Position numbers and translations under genes: made by a program. From Pseudomonas sp. MM223 (lineage in GTDB: Bacteria; Pseudomonadota; Gammaproteobacteria; Pseudomonadales; Pseudomonadaceae): a stretch of DNA of 64,000 bases. Shown piece after piece: positions 16,901 to 25,474 of this stretch. Below the pieces are notes generated by a model, which was not told the DNA's origin, searched no databases, and saw only the letters and a list, made by a program, of their open reading frames with translations. Where the stretch lies: positions 6,317,001-6,381,000 of the forward strand of contig OX352322.1 of NCBI GenBank assembly GCA_947090765.1, in the 5' to 3' direction. Numbering within the stretch: position 1 is the stretch's first letter; each line of letters begins with the position of its first letter.

Positions 16901-18651
16901 GGCTCTGTGCACTTCAGCACGTACATACCCGCCACCTGATCGGACTCGGCTGCACCTGGCTCACACTTGAACGCCAATGGCATCAGCACACTGGCTGGCA
17001 GCTGCTCATCAAGCAGCCCGCGGCAGTAATCGCCCACCGCCCGCAGGCCTGCCTCACTCAATGTGCCGCTCATTCTGGCCGACAAGGCACTGAACAGCAG
17101 CGAGCAACGCCACTCGCGAGCAAATCGTGCGGTGCGTAGCTGGCGTGTGTCAGCGTCATCCAGCTTCGCGGCCACATACGCCGGGTAGTGGGCACCGATG
17201 TCGACTCTGGCGACCAGTGCTTTCAAATACGCCGGCGTCAGCCAGCCCATGATCAACTGGCCTTGCGCGTGGCTGACAGCTGTTAATACCGCCCCTTTCA
17301 GCGAAGCCTCGTTGCCAATGGCAAAGTCAGTCAGGCTCATGCTGCTCTGCTCCACAACACCGCCACCGGGCCCTGTGCCTGCGCCCCCCGGCACGCCTCT
17401 GGCGACGGTGAGGGTCAGTTGCAAGTCGTCAGCGAAGTAGTTGGCATCCACCGGATGGTCGGCCAACATTACTGCCCTAAGGCGTTGGCGGGTGTAACTG
17501 GGCAAGTCGAGAATATCGTCAAGCGCGCCCAGCCCCTCGGACTGCATCTGGGCCAACGCCAGGTCAAACAGCGCTTCCTGGCAGGCGAAGCTGTTCACCG
17601 CACTGGCCGCCAGCAGCCCCGCAGGCAAGCCCAGCTCGCTGCCGACATCCGCCCGGTAGCCTTCGATGAACCAGTGTGCAGGGTCCATGGCGCTTGCGTA
17701 GGCCTGCTCCATTGCCTGCGCATCTTCGAACGTGATGTAACGCAATTGCTGGGCGATGTTGATCATGTGCTCAAGCAGCAACGTACATTGCTGCGCAAAG
17801 CAATCGCCCTCCAGCTCATACCGATCCCAGGTCATCGAATCGAAACGGTAACGTTCAGCCAACCGCTCACACAGCGTTTGGGCAAAATCATCGAAGCAGG
17901 CATACGCCTGAACCACGCTTGATGGCGCGCACCACAGGATGGCCTGCGCCTCATCGCGCTCGCCACTCAGCAAAAGGTTGGGCAGCAGCAGTGAGACTGA
18001 CTGGTTGCCAGTGGCCAGATGAACGCGCACGACAAATACCGAAGGCTTTTGCGCCCCGCCCTGGAGCAAGCCGAGTACGCATTCGCGTTGTAGCGTATCC
18101 AAGCCCTGAAGTGGCAAGTTCTGTAACAGTGCCGAGCGAATGACATGGTTCAACCAGCGTTCGCGGGCAACGCCCAAGTTGCCCGCCTGCGACCAGTAAT
18201 CGACCTGGGCTTGGCAGAAATACTCCGGCAACGCTTGCACAAGGTCTTCCAGGTCGCTCATCGCCGCGGTAATCGCCACCGATGAATACGGTAAAGGCTC
18301 CCCCTCGCTGTTTCGCAAGCTGTAGGGCTCAACCACGCTTATCTGAAAGACGCCTTGCTCGGCACCAAGGGACGCAAGGGCGCAGCCTTTGCACATGGCT
18401 TCGATGGCACAATCGACAAAAGGGCGAGCCGACCAGCTGTCATAAGGCGTCGGCATGGCGGCGTTGTCGTTGGGAATCATCAACGACAGGTACTCGGCCG
18501 AAGGCAGTGCGGCAGTTGGAAGAATCGACACATGCCGGGCCAGGACGGCAAGCACTTGCTGCCCCACAACCTGACGAAGCGTAGGCCGCTGGGCAAATGC
18601 TGCGCTGACAACCGCGTGAAAGTCTTGTGTGGCAATCGGTTCGAGAGACAT
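13972..18651 (-). CDS. Large dermonecrotic-toxin-like protein (1,559 aa)
   Basis: A very large cytosolic-looking protein with no signal peptide. The style of its sequence resembles the 1,000-2,000-aa Pseudomonas proteins with a dermonecrotic-toxin domain (DUF6543-like): a central helical region, a module with WCAPSSVVQAYACFDDF, and a C-terminal module containing RRVLAEEVEVDG and EEWVED. A mostly hydrophobic stretch lies at about residues 700-760 and could insert into membranes. A highly charged coiled coil spans about residues 925-1005. The start at 18651 (MSLEPIATQDF) is chosen over 18684 because AAGGAG stands 10 bp upstream. No adjacent immunity or secretion gene is visible. Third-position base use looks less GC-biased than the neighbours, suggesting accessory DNA. 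The toxin role is inferred from family resemblance; it could instead be a cell-surface or effector protein of unknown type. Confidence 0.65.
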   Translation of the reverse strand: MSLEPIATQDFHAVVSAAFAQRPTLRQVVGQQVLAVLARHVSILPTAALPSAEYLSLMIPNDNAAMPTPYDSWSARPFVDCAIEAMCKGCALASLGAEQGVFQISVVEPYSLRNSEGEPLPYSSVAITAAMSDLEDLVQALPEYFCQAQVDYWSQAGNLGVARERWLNHVIRSALLQNLPLQGLDTLQRECVLGLLQGGAQKPSVFVVRVHLATGNQSVSLLLPNLLLSGERDEAQAILWCAPSSVVQAYACFDDFAQTLCERLAERYRFDSMTWDRYELEGDCFAQQCTLLLEHMINIAQQLRYITFEDAQAMEQAYASAMDPAHWFIEGYRADVGSELGLPAGLLAASAVNSFACQEALFDLALAQMQSEGLGALDDILDLPSYTRQRLRAVMLADHPVDANYFADDLQLTLTVARGVPGGAGTGPGGGVVEQSSMSLTDFAIGNEASLKGAVLTAVSHAQGQLIMGWLTPAYLKALVARVDIGAHYPAYVAAKLDDADTRQLRTARFAREWRCSLLFSALSARMSGTLSEAGLRAVGDYCRGLLDEQLPASVLMPLAFKCEPGAAESDQVAGMYVLKCTEPSTVMLYRPLYGNRALIEFATLSQLMDAIRRPGPLQQSVLAWLPDAARVVYDNGGFAEPHLGRPIIDTSVLPEPLQPASFSAQFWTSDVDAHLYKANRKLLVELADRNSVSNAESRWEILSKGAWLLFDVATLLFRGPVATVAWLVQAMAGITSDVSALRHGTSFERSAAVVDLVLNASMALLHMRLPSAEISHKPMPGAPQVYSGLKLGGAFKAVPSDPPAQGKVGLPGGLSDQVTTLLETQWRDLQGFNLLAPERRKAMLRLRSPVSVNGLEAIASGPWKGLYQVGERFYVTLAGDVYEVRPDNDRVRVVTTVGEMGPWLELKYGQWHIDAGLRLRGGMPKSRRTLLKEQNKRKIEALKAKESEHTRRHNELVEPLNRHRKLLLAKDERIEALEAIEQPDELALQELELTRRLRKQINIKLAYELKAVIDNYVEHDAVFSELYAMRQDDPTFTSALADLRSTTRQDLIDSVAIFFNELAKFVNTADIDTLGEQISVHPESDAEITSYRAFRQALEVVVKWEMDLVDASSLLDRLLEQTLKDDSIHFRDEKTRTRINKDRELSAQIEQRRLTAVDLEFRLLQDLAELSLDRLADTDERLLQEYFDYLSGSSLRSAGSAHGDLAGSTLSVADRIEVLKGVLEVYEEASTMADYLASVGGAAVRGEQLKAYQKALGELKGAAEKEMAQWVREEQLHELRPARVQVHAPRNGRRHLARTHQGRRVLAEEVEVDGVAFVQQRDARTQHVLKTFRQKGEEWVEDTPEESETGPLSPLEPHVTRKQARALIKNVDAVIGLARGYLKANEPLNLATIIDGHLEKLDEALAGQSSESELFDGLSASIERLQSIRRDFLTTLYFSTSWPNANGLRFLHEQKLITLQRVGARKALAASDYLEVYEVRRLPREGSAEGEGLWEVHFHYPSSTTPASAFTKGHLKLWSQRKLGRAAQMRAATSGRALLDIYRGELRLADLVGLIDFS

Positions 18652-18738
18652 ACCAGGGCAACTCCTTGCGAAAATGATCGACAAGGATGAGCAGCACCCG
18701 GACGGGCTGGGAGTATCTAAGTCTGCTCCAAAGAAAAA

Positions 18739-18762
18739 GGCCCTGCCGTTACCGGCAGGGCC
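18739..18762 (-). terminator. Intrinsic terminator after betT
   Basis: A perfect 10-bp stem GGCCCTGCCG / CGGCAGGGCC with loop TTAC lies 24 bp beyond the betT stop. On the minus strand it is followed by TTTTTCTTT. Confidence 0.88.
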
Positions 18763-18785
18763 CTTCCATGCAGCGCTGGCGCTTA

Positions 18786-20789
18786 TCAGCTATACACACG
18801 CCCAAGCAACTGGCGGTGGCTTTCGAACTGATCCAGCACATCACGCACGATCTGCTCTGGCGCAAAGCCCATCAGGTCGTACTCCTGGCTGCCATCGTGC
18901 AGGTACACCTCGGCACGGTAGTAGCGCTGACGTACTTCCGGCTCGCCTTCCACCGGTGCTTCGCTTGGCGCGGCCATGTAGCCGTCCAGGCTCACTTCAT
19001 AAACGAACGGGTTACCCTCGTCCATCATCACCCGCAGGCCCATCATGTTGCGCGACTGGCCCACCCGGGATTCCACCTCGAAGCCCAGGGTCTGCAGCTG
19101 CGCGGCCGCTTCTTTCAGTGCCGGGCTGACCTGCTTGTCCATGAAGCGCTGCACCACCGCTTGTGTCGGTTGCAGCTCCAGCTGGGTCAGGCGCTCGCTG
19201 AAGCCACGACGACCACGGGCGGCCAGCTCGGCGCGTTCGCTTTCAACCGCCACGTCCTGCTTCATGGCCTTGTACAGGCCGAACATGAACAGCACCAGCA
19301 CCACCGAGAACGGCAGGCCCGCCAGCACGACCATGGTCTGCATGGCTTCGAAGTTACCGGCAAACAGCAGGCCGATGGTGACCAGGGTGATGACCACCGA
19401 CCAGAACACCACCATCCAGTGCGGGGCGTCTTCGTCGACCTTGCCGCCTTTGCACGACAGGTTGGCCATCATCACCGCGCCGGAGTCGGCCGGGGTGAGG
19501 AACAGTACGAAGCCGACGAACACCGCCACACCGATCACGATCTTGGCCGCCGGGAAGTATTCCAGCAGCTGATAGATCGACATCGACGGCTGTTCCAGCG
19601 CGGTCTTGCCCAACTCCACGGCGCCCTGATTGATGACCAGGTCCAGCGCGGTGTTGCCGAAGATCGATAGCCAGGCCAGGGTGAAGCCCAGTGGAATCAG
19701 CAGCACACCCATCACCAGTTGGCGCACGGTGCGGCCTTTGGAGATACGGGCAATGAACATGCCGACGAACGGGCCCCAGGAAATCCACCAGGCCCAGTAG
19801 AACACGGTCCACAGGCCCAGCCAGCGCTCGGACTTGCCCGCCTCGCCTTCGTACACGTACAGGTCGAAGGTCTTCAGCACGATGCCGTTCAGGTAATCGC
19901 CGATGTTCTGCACGAAGCCGTTGAGCAGGTGCAAGGTTTCACCGCCCAGCAGCACGAAGATCAGCAGGCCGCTAAACAGCATGATGTTCAGGTTGGACAG
20001 ACGGCGGATACCGTTTTCCACACCCGAAACCGCCGCCACGGTGGCCACACCGGCCATGACCAGGATCACCACCAGCAGGTTGGTCTTGCTGTGGTCCATG
20101 CCGAACAGGTATTCCAGGCCGGACGACACTTGCATCGAGCCAATGCCCAGGTTGGTCACCAGGCCCAGCAGGGTGACGAACATGCCGAAGATGTCCACGG
20201 CGTTGCCGGCAGCGCCCTTGACCCAACGCTCACCCACCAGCGGGTACAGCGCCGAGCGCAGTGCCAGTGGCTGGTTGTGGCGGTAGGCGAAGTAACCCAC
20301 GGCCAGGCCGACCAGGGCATAGATTGCCCAGCCGTGCAGGCCCCAGTGCAGGAAGGTCAGTTGCAGGCCCTGGCGCGCAGCTTCGAGGCTGGCCGGGGTG
20401 CCTTCCGGTGGGTTGAAGTAGTGGTCCAGCGGCTCGGAAGCGCCGAAGTAAAGCAGCGAAATACCGATACCGGAAGAGAACAGCATGCCGGCCCAGGCGC
20501 CGTAACTGAAGTCAGGCTGGTCGTCCTTGCCGCCCAGTTTGAGGCTGCCATAGTCGGAGAAGGCCAGGTAGACGACAAACAGCAGGTAACCGCAGATCAC
20601 CAGCATGTAGTACCAGCCGAAGGTGCGCGTCAGCCATTTCTGGGCCACGCCCAGCACTTGGCCAGCGGTTTCGGGTACAGCGATCAGCAAGGCAGTCAGA
20701 ACAAGGATCATCAGCGCGGAGGTGAAGAACACCACGCGGTTGACCCGTACCCTCTCGGCGGGGGGCTTGGTAAGTGAGGCAGAACTCAT
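18786..20789 (-). CDS. betT: High-affinity choline transporter, BCCT family (BetT)
   Basis: Inner-membrane proton-coupled choline importer that feeds the BetB/BetA pathway encoded divergently. The 667-aa protein has 12 predicted membrane segments in residues ~20-510, including the BCCT signature region FYWAWWISWGPFVGMFIARIS. A long cytosolic C-terminal tail of about 150 residues follows, typical of osmosensitive BetT transporters and needed for their activation. The start MSSASLTKPPAERVRVNRVV fits the family. It is divergent from betI with 479 bp between starts, and ends at the terminator at 18739-18762. Confidence 0.95.
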   Translation of the reverse strand: MSSASLTKPPAERVRVNRVVFFTSALMILVLTALLIAVPETAGQVLGVAQKWLTRTFGWYYMLVICGYLLFVVYLAFSDYGSLKLGGKDDQPDFSYGAWAGMLFSSGIGISLLYFGASEPLDHYFNPPEGTPASLEAARQGLQLTFLHWGLHGWAIYALVGLAVGYFAYRHNQPLALRSALYPLVGERWVKGAAGNAVDIFGMFVTLLGLVTNLGIGSMQVSSGLEYLFGMDHSKTNLLVVILVMAGVATVAAVSGVENGIRRLSNLNIMLFSGLLIFVLLGGETLHLLNGFVQNIGDYLNGIVLKTFDLYVYEGEAGKSERWLGLWTVFYWAWWISWGPFVGMFIARISKGRTVRQLVMGVLLIPLGFTLAWLSIFGNTALDLVINQGAVELGKTALEQPSMSIYQLLEYFPAAKIVIGVAVFVGFVLFLTPADSGAVMMANLSCKGGKVDEDAPHWMVVFWSVVITLVTIGLLFAGNFEAMQTMVVLAGLPFSVVLVLFMFGLYKAMKQDVAVESERAELAARGRRGFSERLTQLELQPTQAVVQRFMDKQVSPALKEAAAQLQTLGFEVESRVGQSRNMMGLRVMMDEGNPFVYEVSLDGYMAAPSEAPVEGEPEVRQRYYRAEVYLHDGSQEYDLMGFAPEQIVRDVLDQFESHRQLLGRVYS

Positions 20790-21179
20790 TGCACGAATGC
20801 TCCGGGCAGTACGGCTTTGTGGAGGCTAATCAATCTTTCCCGAGCAATTGGTGGAATATCCCCACTGCGTCAGGTGTTATAAAAGCACCCTGGAAACCGT
20901 GATCCCGAATCGATACGTTGCAAAAAAACAGACAGGTGGCCTGCTGAAAAATGCCACGCATCCGCAGAGGTGCGCGCATTCGTCACAGATCACCCCGCCC
21001 GCTCCAAGGGCCTGTCGCAGGGCCAGAGACCGTACGGCAGAATCTGCATTTCGCATCGCTCATGCCCGTCAACGCCTTGTATTCCGGGGGTTACGCGATT
21101 TCCTGGGGTGTCAATCCGTGCCTTCTCGACCGCCTTAAAAACTGTCAATGGCACAAATTGTCGCAGAGCTTATTCTTTA
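20790..21179. other. betT-betI intergenic region, betT side
   Basis: About 390 bp without a supported gene between the betT start and the BetI operator. No second copy of the BetI palindrome was found near betT, so repression of betT by BetI, if any, would have to work from the distant box. No other element is recognised; small open frames here lack a Shine-Dalgarno sequence and protein-like composition. Confidence 0.4.
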
Positions 21180-21199
21180 TTGATTGAACGTTCAATCAA
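21180..21199. promoter_or_regulatory. BetI operator
   Basis: A perfect 20-bp palindrome TTGATTGAACGTTCAATCAA, matching the type of operator bound by the TetR-family repressor BetI in Pseudomonas (relieved by choline). It lies about 70 bp before the betI start and just upstream of AAAACAAAATAGACT, so it is well placed to block the betIBA promoter. Confidence 0.88.
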
Positions 21200-21268
21200 A
21201 ACAAAATAGACTGGCCTTCGCCGAGTCAGCCGCCCGTCGTCTGCTCGCAGGCCTGAGGAGATAGCAAG

Positions 21269-21925
21269 ATGCCCAAGGTCGGTATGCAACCCATCCGCCG
21301 CCAGCAGTTGATCGAAGCCACGTTGCAGGCGGTCGATCAGGTCGGTCTGGGGGACGCCAGCATTGCGCTGATTGCCCGTTTGGCCGGTGTGTCGAACGGC
21401 ATCATCAGTCACTACTTTCGGGACAAGAACGGCCTGATAGCAGCGACGATGGGTTACATCATGAGCATGCTCAACGAAGGTGTCAGAGCACGCCGCCAGG
21501 CCCTGACGGACGACAGCCCGCGCGCTCACCTGAAAGTGATCATCGAGGGCAACTTCGATGCCAGCCAGGTGAACGGCCCGGCAATGAAAACCTGGTTGGC
21601 CTTCTGGGCTTCCAGCATGCACCAGCCCGATTTGCACAGGTTGCAGCGGATCAACGACCACCGCTTGTATTCCAACCTGTGCTGCCAGTTTCGCCGCGCC
21701 CTGCCGCTCTACCATGCGCGTAAGGCAGCCCGCGGCCTGGCAGCCTTGATCGACGGCTTGTGGCTGCGCGGCGCCCTGTCGGGTGATGCATTCGACACCG
21801 ACCAGGCGATACGGATTGCTTACGAATACATGGATCTACAACTGGCTAAACAGCACACCCTGGGTACAAACGACCAGGCCGCTGAACAAGCACGCACGGC
21901 CCTTGCCAACCCGGCAGGAGCGTGA
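21269..21925 (+). CDS. betI: Choline-responsive TetR-family repressor BetI
   Basis: Dimeric DNA-binding repressor of the bet genes that releases DNA when choline is present. The 218-aa protein starts [20 protein letters not shown]. Its N-terminal helix-turn-helix at about residues 30-52 includes [20 protein letters not shown]. The BetI-type C-terminal domain contains [17 protein letters not shown] and [11 protein letters not shown]. The C-terminus is about 20 residues longer than the E. coli protein. It is the first gene of betI-betB-betA, 39 bp before betB. A GAGGAG Shine-Dalgarno precedes the ATG. Confidence 0.96.
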   Translation: MPKVGMQPIRRQQLIEATLQAVDQVGLGDASIALIARLAGVSNGIISHYFRDKNGLIAATMGYIMSMLNEGVRARRQALTDDSPRAHLKVIIEGNFDASQVNGPAMKTWLAFWASSMHQPDLHRLQRINDHRLYSNLCCQFRRALPLYHARKAARGLAALIDGLWLRGALSGDAFDTDQAIRIAYEYMDLQLAKQHTLGTNDQAAEQARTALANPAGA

Positions 21926-21964
21926 CGCGCAAGCCAAACCACACACTGCACTTGCGAGGACACT

Positions 21965-23437
21965 ATGGCCCGTTTCGGAACGCAAAAACTCTACATTGAT
22001 GGCGCTTACGTCGACGCTGGCAGCGATGCCACCTTCGAAGCCATCAACCCGGCCACCGGCGAAGTCCTCGCCCACGTACAGCGTGCAACCGAGGCCGACG
22101 TCGAGAAGGCTGTGGAAAGCGCCGAGCGTGGCCAGAAAGTCTGGGCTGCGATGACCGCCATGCAGCGTTCGCGCATCCTGCGCCGCGCCGTCGACATCCT
22201 GCGCGAGCGCAACGATGAGCTGGCCCAGCTGGAAACCCTGGACACCGGCAAGTCGTACTCCGAAACCCGCTACGTCGACATCGTCACCGGCGCCGACGTG
22301 CTGGAATACTACGCAGGCCTGGTACCGGCCATCGAAGGCGAGCAGATCCCGCTGCGTGAATCGTCCTTCGTCTACACCCGCCGCGAGCCACTGGGCGTGA
22401 CCGTAGGTATCGGCGCCTGGAACTACCCGATCCAGATCGCCCTGTGGAAATCCGCCCCGGCCCTGGCCGCCGGCAACGCGATGATCTTCAAGCCGTCGGA
22501 AGTCACTTCGCTGACCACCCTGAAACTGGCCGAGATCTACACCGAAGCCGGCCTGCCAAATGGCGTGTTCAACGTTCTGACCGGCAGCGGCCGCGAAGTC
22601 GGCACCTGGCTGACCGAGCACCCGCGCATCGAAAAAGTATCCTTCACCGGCGGCACCACCACCGGCAAGAAAGTCATGGCCAGCGCCTCCAGCTCCTCGC
22701 TGAAGGAAGTCACCATGGAACTGGGCGGCAAGTCGCCACTGATCATCTGCGCCGACGCCGACCTGGACAAGGCCGCCGACATCGCCATGATGGCCAACTT
22801 CTACAGCTCGGGCCAGGTGTGCACCAACGGCACCCGCGTGTTCATCCCTGCCGAGATGAAGGCCGCTTTCGAAGCCAAGATCGCCGAGCGCGTTGCCCGC
22901 ATTCGTGTTGGCAACCCGGAAGACGAAAACACCAACTTCGGCCCGCTGGTCAGCTTTGCCCACATGGAAAACGTGCTGGGCTACATCGCCAAGGGTAAAG
23001 AAGAAGGTGCCCGCGTACTGTGCGGCGGCGAGCGTCTGACCGAAGGTGACTTCGCCAAGGGCGCCTTCGTGGCCCCGACCGTGTTCACCGATTGCACCGA
23101 CGACATGACCATCGTCAAGGAAGAAATCTTCGGCCCGGTCATGAGCATTCTGTCCTACGAGACCGAAGAAGAAGTGATCCGTCGTGCCAACGACACCGAG
23201 TACGGCCTGGCCGCCGGTGTGTGCACCAACGACATCACCCGCGCCCACCGCATCATCCACAAGCTGGAAGCCGGTATCTGCTGGATCAACGCCTGGGGTG
23301 AATCGCCGGCCGAAATGCCGGTCGGTGGCTACAAGCAGTCGGGCGTCGGCCGTGAGAACGGCGTCAGCTCGCTGGCTCAATACACTCGCATCAAGTCGGT
23401 CCAGGTCGAGCTGGGCGGCTACAACTCGGTTTTCTAA
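21965..23437 (+). CDS. betB: Betaine aldehyde dehydrogenase
   Basis: NAD(P)+-dependent enzyme that oxidises betaine aldehyde to the osmoprotectant glycine betaine, the second step of choline oxidation. The 490-aa length is exactly that of BetB. Visible are the substrate/cofactor segment [22 protein letters not shown] (shown in part), the cofactor motif [11 protein letters not shown], the general-base Glu in [11 protein letters not shown] and the catalytic Cys in [13 protein letters not shown]. The C-terminal [16 protein letters not shown] region is typical of BetB. It lies 77 bp before betA. Confidence 0.98.
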   Translation: MARFGTQKLYIDGAYVDAGSDATFEAINPATGEVLAHVQRATEADVEKAVESAERGQKVWAAMTAMQRSRILRRAVDILRERNDELAQLETLDTGKSYSETRYVDIVTGADVLEYYAGLVPAIEGEQIPLRESSFVYTRREPLGVTVGIGAWNYPIQIALWKSAPALAAGNAMIFKPSEVTSLTTLKLAEIYTEAGLPNGVFNVLTGSGREVGTWLTEHPRIEKVSFTGGTTTGKKVMASASSSSLKEVTMELGGKSPLIICADADLDKAADIAMMANFYSSGQVCTNGTRVFIPAEMKAAFEAKIAERVARIRVGNPEDENTNFGPLVSFAHMENVLGYIAKGKEEGARVLCGGERLTEGDFAKGAFVAPTVFTDCTDDMTIVKEEIFGPVMSILSYETEEEVIRRANDTEYGLAAGVCTNDITRAHRIIHKLEAGICWINAWGESPAEMPVGGYKQSGVGRENGVSSLAQYTRIKSVQVELGGYNSVF

Positions 23438-23514
23438 ACCCTGTCTAGCCACGCCCGTGCCGCCGCGCACGGGCGTTCCCGCTCCCTGATCACCGCCAAC
23501 ACGAGGGTACTCTC

Positions 23515-25212
23515 ATGTCCCAAGAATTCGATTACATCATCGTCGGTGCCGGCTCGGCCGGTAACACCCTGGCTACCCGCCTGACCGAAGACGCCGGCGT
23601 CACCGTCCTGCTGCTGGAAGCCGGTGGCCCCGACTACCGCTTCGACTTCCGCACCCAGATGCCAGCCGCCCTGGCCTTCCCGCTGCAAGGCCGTCGCTAC
23701 AACTGGGCCTACGAGACCGACCCGGAGCCGCACATGGACGGCCGCCGCATGGAATGTGGCCGTGGCAAAGGCCTGGGTGGTTCGTCGCTGATCAACGGCA
23801 TGTGCTACATCCGCGGTAACGCCATGGACTTCGACGGCTGGGCAGAACTGCCAGGCCTGGAAGACTGGACCTACCTCGACTGCCTGCCGTACTTCCGCAA
23901 AGCCGAAACCCGCGACATCGGCCCGAACGATTACCACGGCGGCGAAGGCCCGGTCAGCGTTGCCACGCCAAAGGCCGGCAACAACCCGCTGTTCCACGCC
24001 ATGGTCGAAGCCGGCGTACAAGCCGGTTACCCGCGCACCGAAGACCTCAACGGCTACCAGCAGGAAGGCTTCGGCCCGATGGACCGTTCGGTAACCAAGA
24101 ACGGCCGCCGCTCCAGCACCGCCCGTGGCTACCTGGACCAGGCCAAGAAGCGCCCGAACCTGACCATCGTCACCCACGCCCTGAGCGACCGCGTACTGTT
24201 CGACGGCAAGCGCGCCGTTGGCGTGACCTACCTGGTCGGCGACAGCGAAGAGCGTGTTGAAGCCCGCGCCCGCAAGGAAGTGATCGTCAGCTCTGGCGCC
24301 ATCGCGTCGCCGCAGCTGCTGCAGCGCTCCGGTGTCGGCCCGCGCCACCTGCTGGAAAGCCTCGACATCCCGGTTGTGCACGACCTGCCGGGCGTTGGTG
24401 AAAACCTGCAGGACCACCTTGAGCTGTACCTGCAGTACGCCTGCACCCAGCCGGTATCGCTGTACCCGTCGCTGCTGTGGTGGAACCAGCCGGCCATCGG
24501 TGCCGAGTGGATGTTCAAAGGCACCGGCATCGGCGCCAGCAACCAGTTCGAGGCTGGCGGTTTCATCCGTACCCGCCCTGAATTCAAGTGGCCGAACATT
24601 CAGTACCACTTCCTGCCGGTGGCCATTAACTACAACGGCTCCAACGGCGTGAAAGAACACGGCTTCCAGGCGCACATGGGTTCCATGCGCTCGCCTGCCC
24701 GTGGTCGCATCCAGGCCAAGTCGAAGAACCCGCGCCAGCACCCGAGCATCCTGTTCAACTACATGTCCACCGAGCAGGACTGGCAGGAATTCCGTGACGG
24801 CATCCGCCTGACTCGCGAAATCATGGCCCAGCCGGCGCTGGACCCGTACCGTGGCCGCGAGATCAGCCCGGGCGCCGACGTGCAAACCGACGAGCAGCTG
24901 GACAAGTTCATCCGCGAGCATGCCGAAACCGCCTTCCACCCATCCTGCTCGTGCAAGATGGGCACCGACGACATGGCGGTGGTCGATGGCGAAGGCCGCG
25001 TGCATGGCATGAAGGGCCTGCGTGTGGTCGACGCATCGATCATGCCGCTGATCATTACCGGCAACCTCAACGCCACCACGATCATGATTGCCGAGAAAAT
25101 CTCGGACAAGATCCGTGGCCGCAAGCCATTGCCGCGCAGCACTGCCAAGTACTACGTGGCAGGCGATGCACCGGTGAAAGGCAAGCCGATGCGTGAAGTG
25201 AAGCAGGCCTGA
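23515..25212 (+). CDS. betA: Choline dehydrogenase
   Basis: Membrane-associated FAD enzyme of the GMC oxidoreductase family that oxidises choline to betaine aldehyde. The 565-aa protein opens with the dinucleotide-binding motif [20 protein letters not shown]. It has the GMC signature 1 [20 protein letters not shown], signature 2 [17 protein letters not shown], and the active-site His region HPSCSCKMG near the C-terminus followed by [19 protein letters not shown]. Last gene of the betIBA operon; followed by a family-2 palindrome and an intrinsic terminator. Confidence 0.98.
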   Translation: MSQEFDYIIVGAGSAGNTLATRLTEDAGVTVLLLEAGGPDYRFDFRTQMPAALAFPLQGRRYNWAYETDPEPHMDGRRMECGRGKGLGGSSLINGMCYIRGNAMDFDGWAELPGLEDWTYLDCLPYFRKAETRDIGPNDYHGGEGPVSVATPKAGNNPLFHAMVEAGVQAGYPRTEDLNGYQQEGFGPMDRSVTKNGRRSSTARGYLDQAKKRPNLTIVTHALSDRVLFDGKRAVGVTYLVGDSEERVEARARKEVIVSSGAIASPQLLQRSGVGPRHLLESLDIPVVHDLPGVGENLQDHLELYLQYACTQPVSLYPSLLWWNQPAIGAEWMFKGTGIGASNQFEAGGFIRTRPEFKWPNIQYHFLPVAINYNGSNGVKEHGFQAHMGSMRSPARGRIQAKSKNPRQHPSILFNYMSTEQDWQEFRDGIRLTREIMAQPALDPYRGREISPGADVQTDEQLDKFIREHAETAFHPSCSCKMGTDDMAVVDGEGRVHGMKGLRVVDASIMPLIITGNLNATTIMIAEKISDKIRGRKPLPRSTAKYYVAGDAPVKGKPMREVKQA

Positions 25213-25220
25213 TAAATCCT

Positions 25221-25312
25221 GGGGCCGCTTTGCGGCCCATTCGCAGCACAAGGCTGCTCCTACAGGAATGCGCATTCCCCTGTAGGAGCAGCCTTGTGCT
25301 GCGAAGAGGCCC
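25221..25312. repeat. Interrupted palindrome, ~92 bp (family 2)
   Basis: GGGGCCGCTTTGCGGCCC at the left end, then GCAGCACAAGGCTGCTCCTAC and its reverse complement around a 15-20 bp spacer. The right end is truncated (GCGAAGAGGCC) relative to other copies. Begins 9 bp after the betA stop. Confidence 0.85.
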
Positions 25313-25328
25313 GCCCAGGCAACACAAG

Positions 25329-25354
25329 AAAAGGCACCCACTGCGGTGCCTTTT
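25329..25354 (+). terminator. Intrinsic terminator after betIBA
   Basis: A 10-bp stem AAAAGGCACC / GGTGCCTTTT with a six-base loop, followed by further T. It can work on either strand. Confidence 0.88.
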
Positions 25355-25474
25355 TCACATCTGCAGAAACGCTTTACATGCTGCCAATTCATCAGGTTAG
25401 AATCGATTGGCACGCGACCTGCTAGCAGCATGCTATCAAGTCCATTTTCCCGCGCTGTTTCGGAGTACCTGCCT

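Noticed and set aside
13972..18651. Rhs/polymorphic toxin or RTX adhesin
   Set aside because: There are no YD repeats, RHS core, RTX nonapeptides or signal peptide. Resemblance to the dermonecrotic-toxin-domain proteins is better.
21836..23470. A 544-aa open frame antisense to betB
   Set aside because: Shadow frame; betB is complete and well conserved on the other strand.
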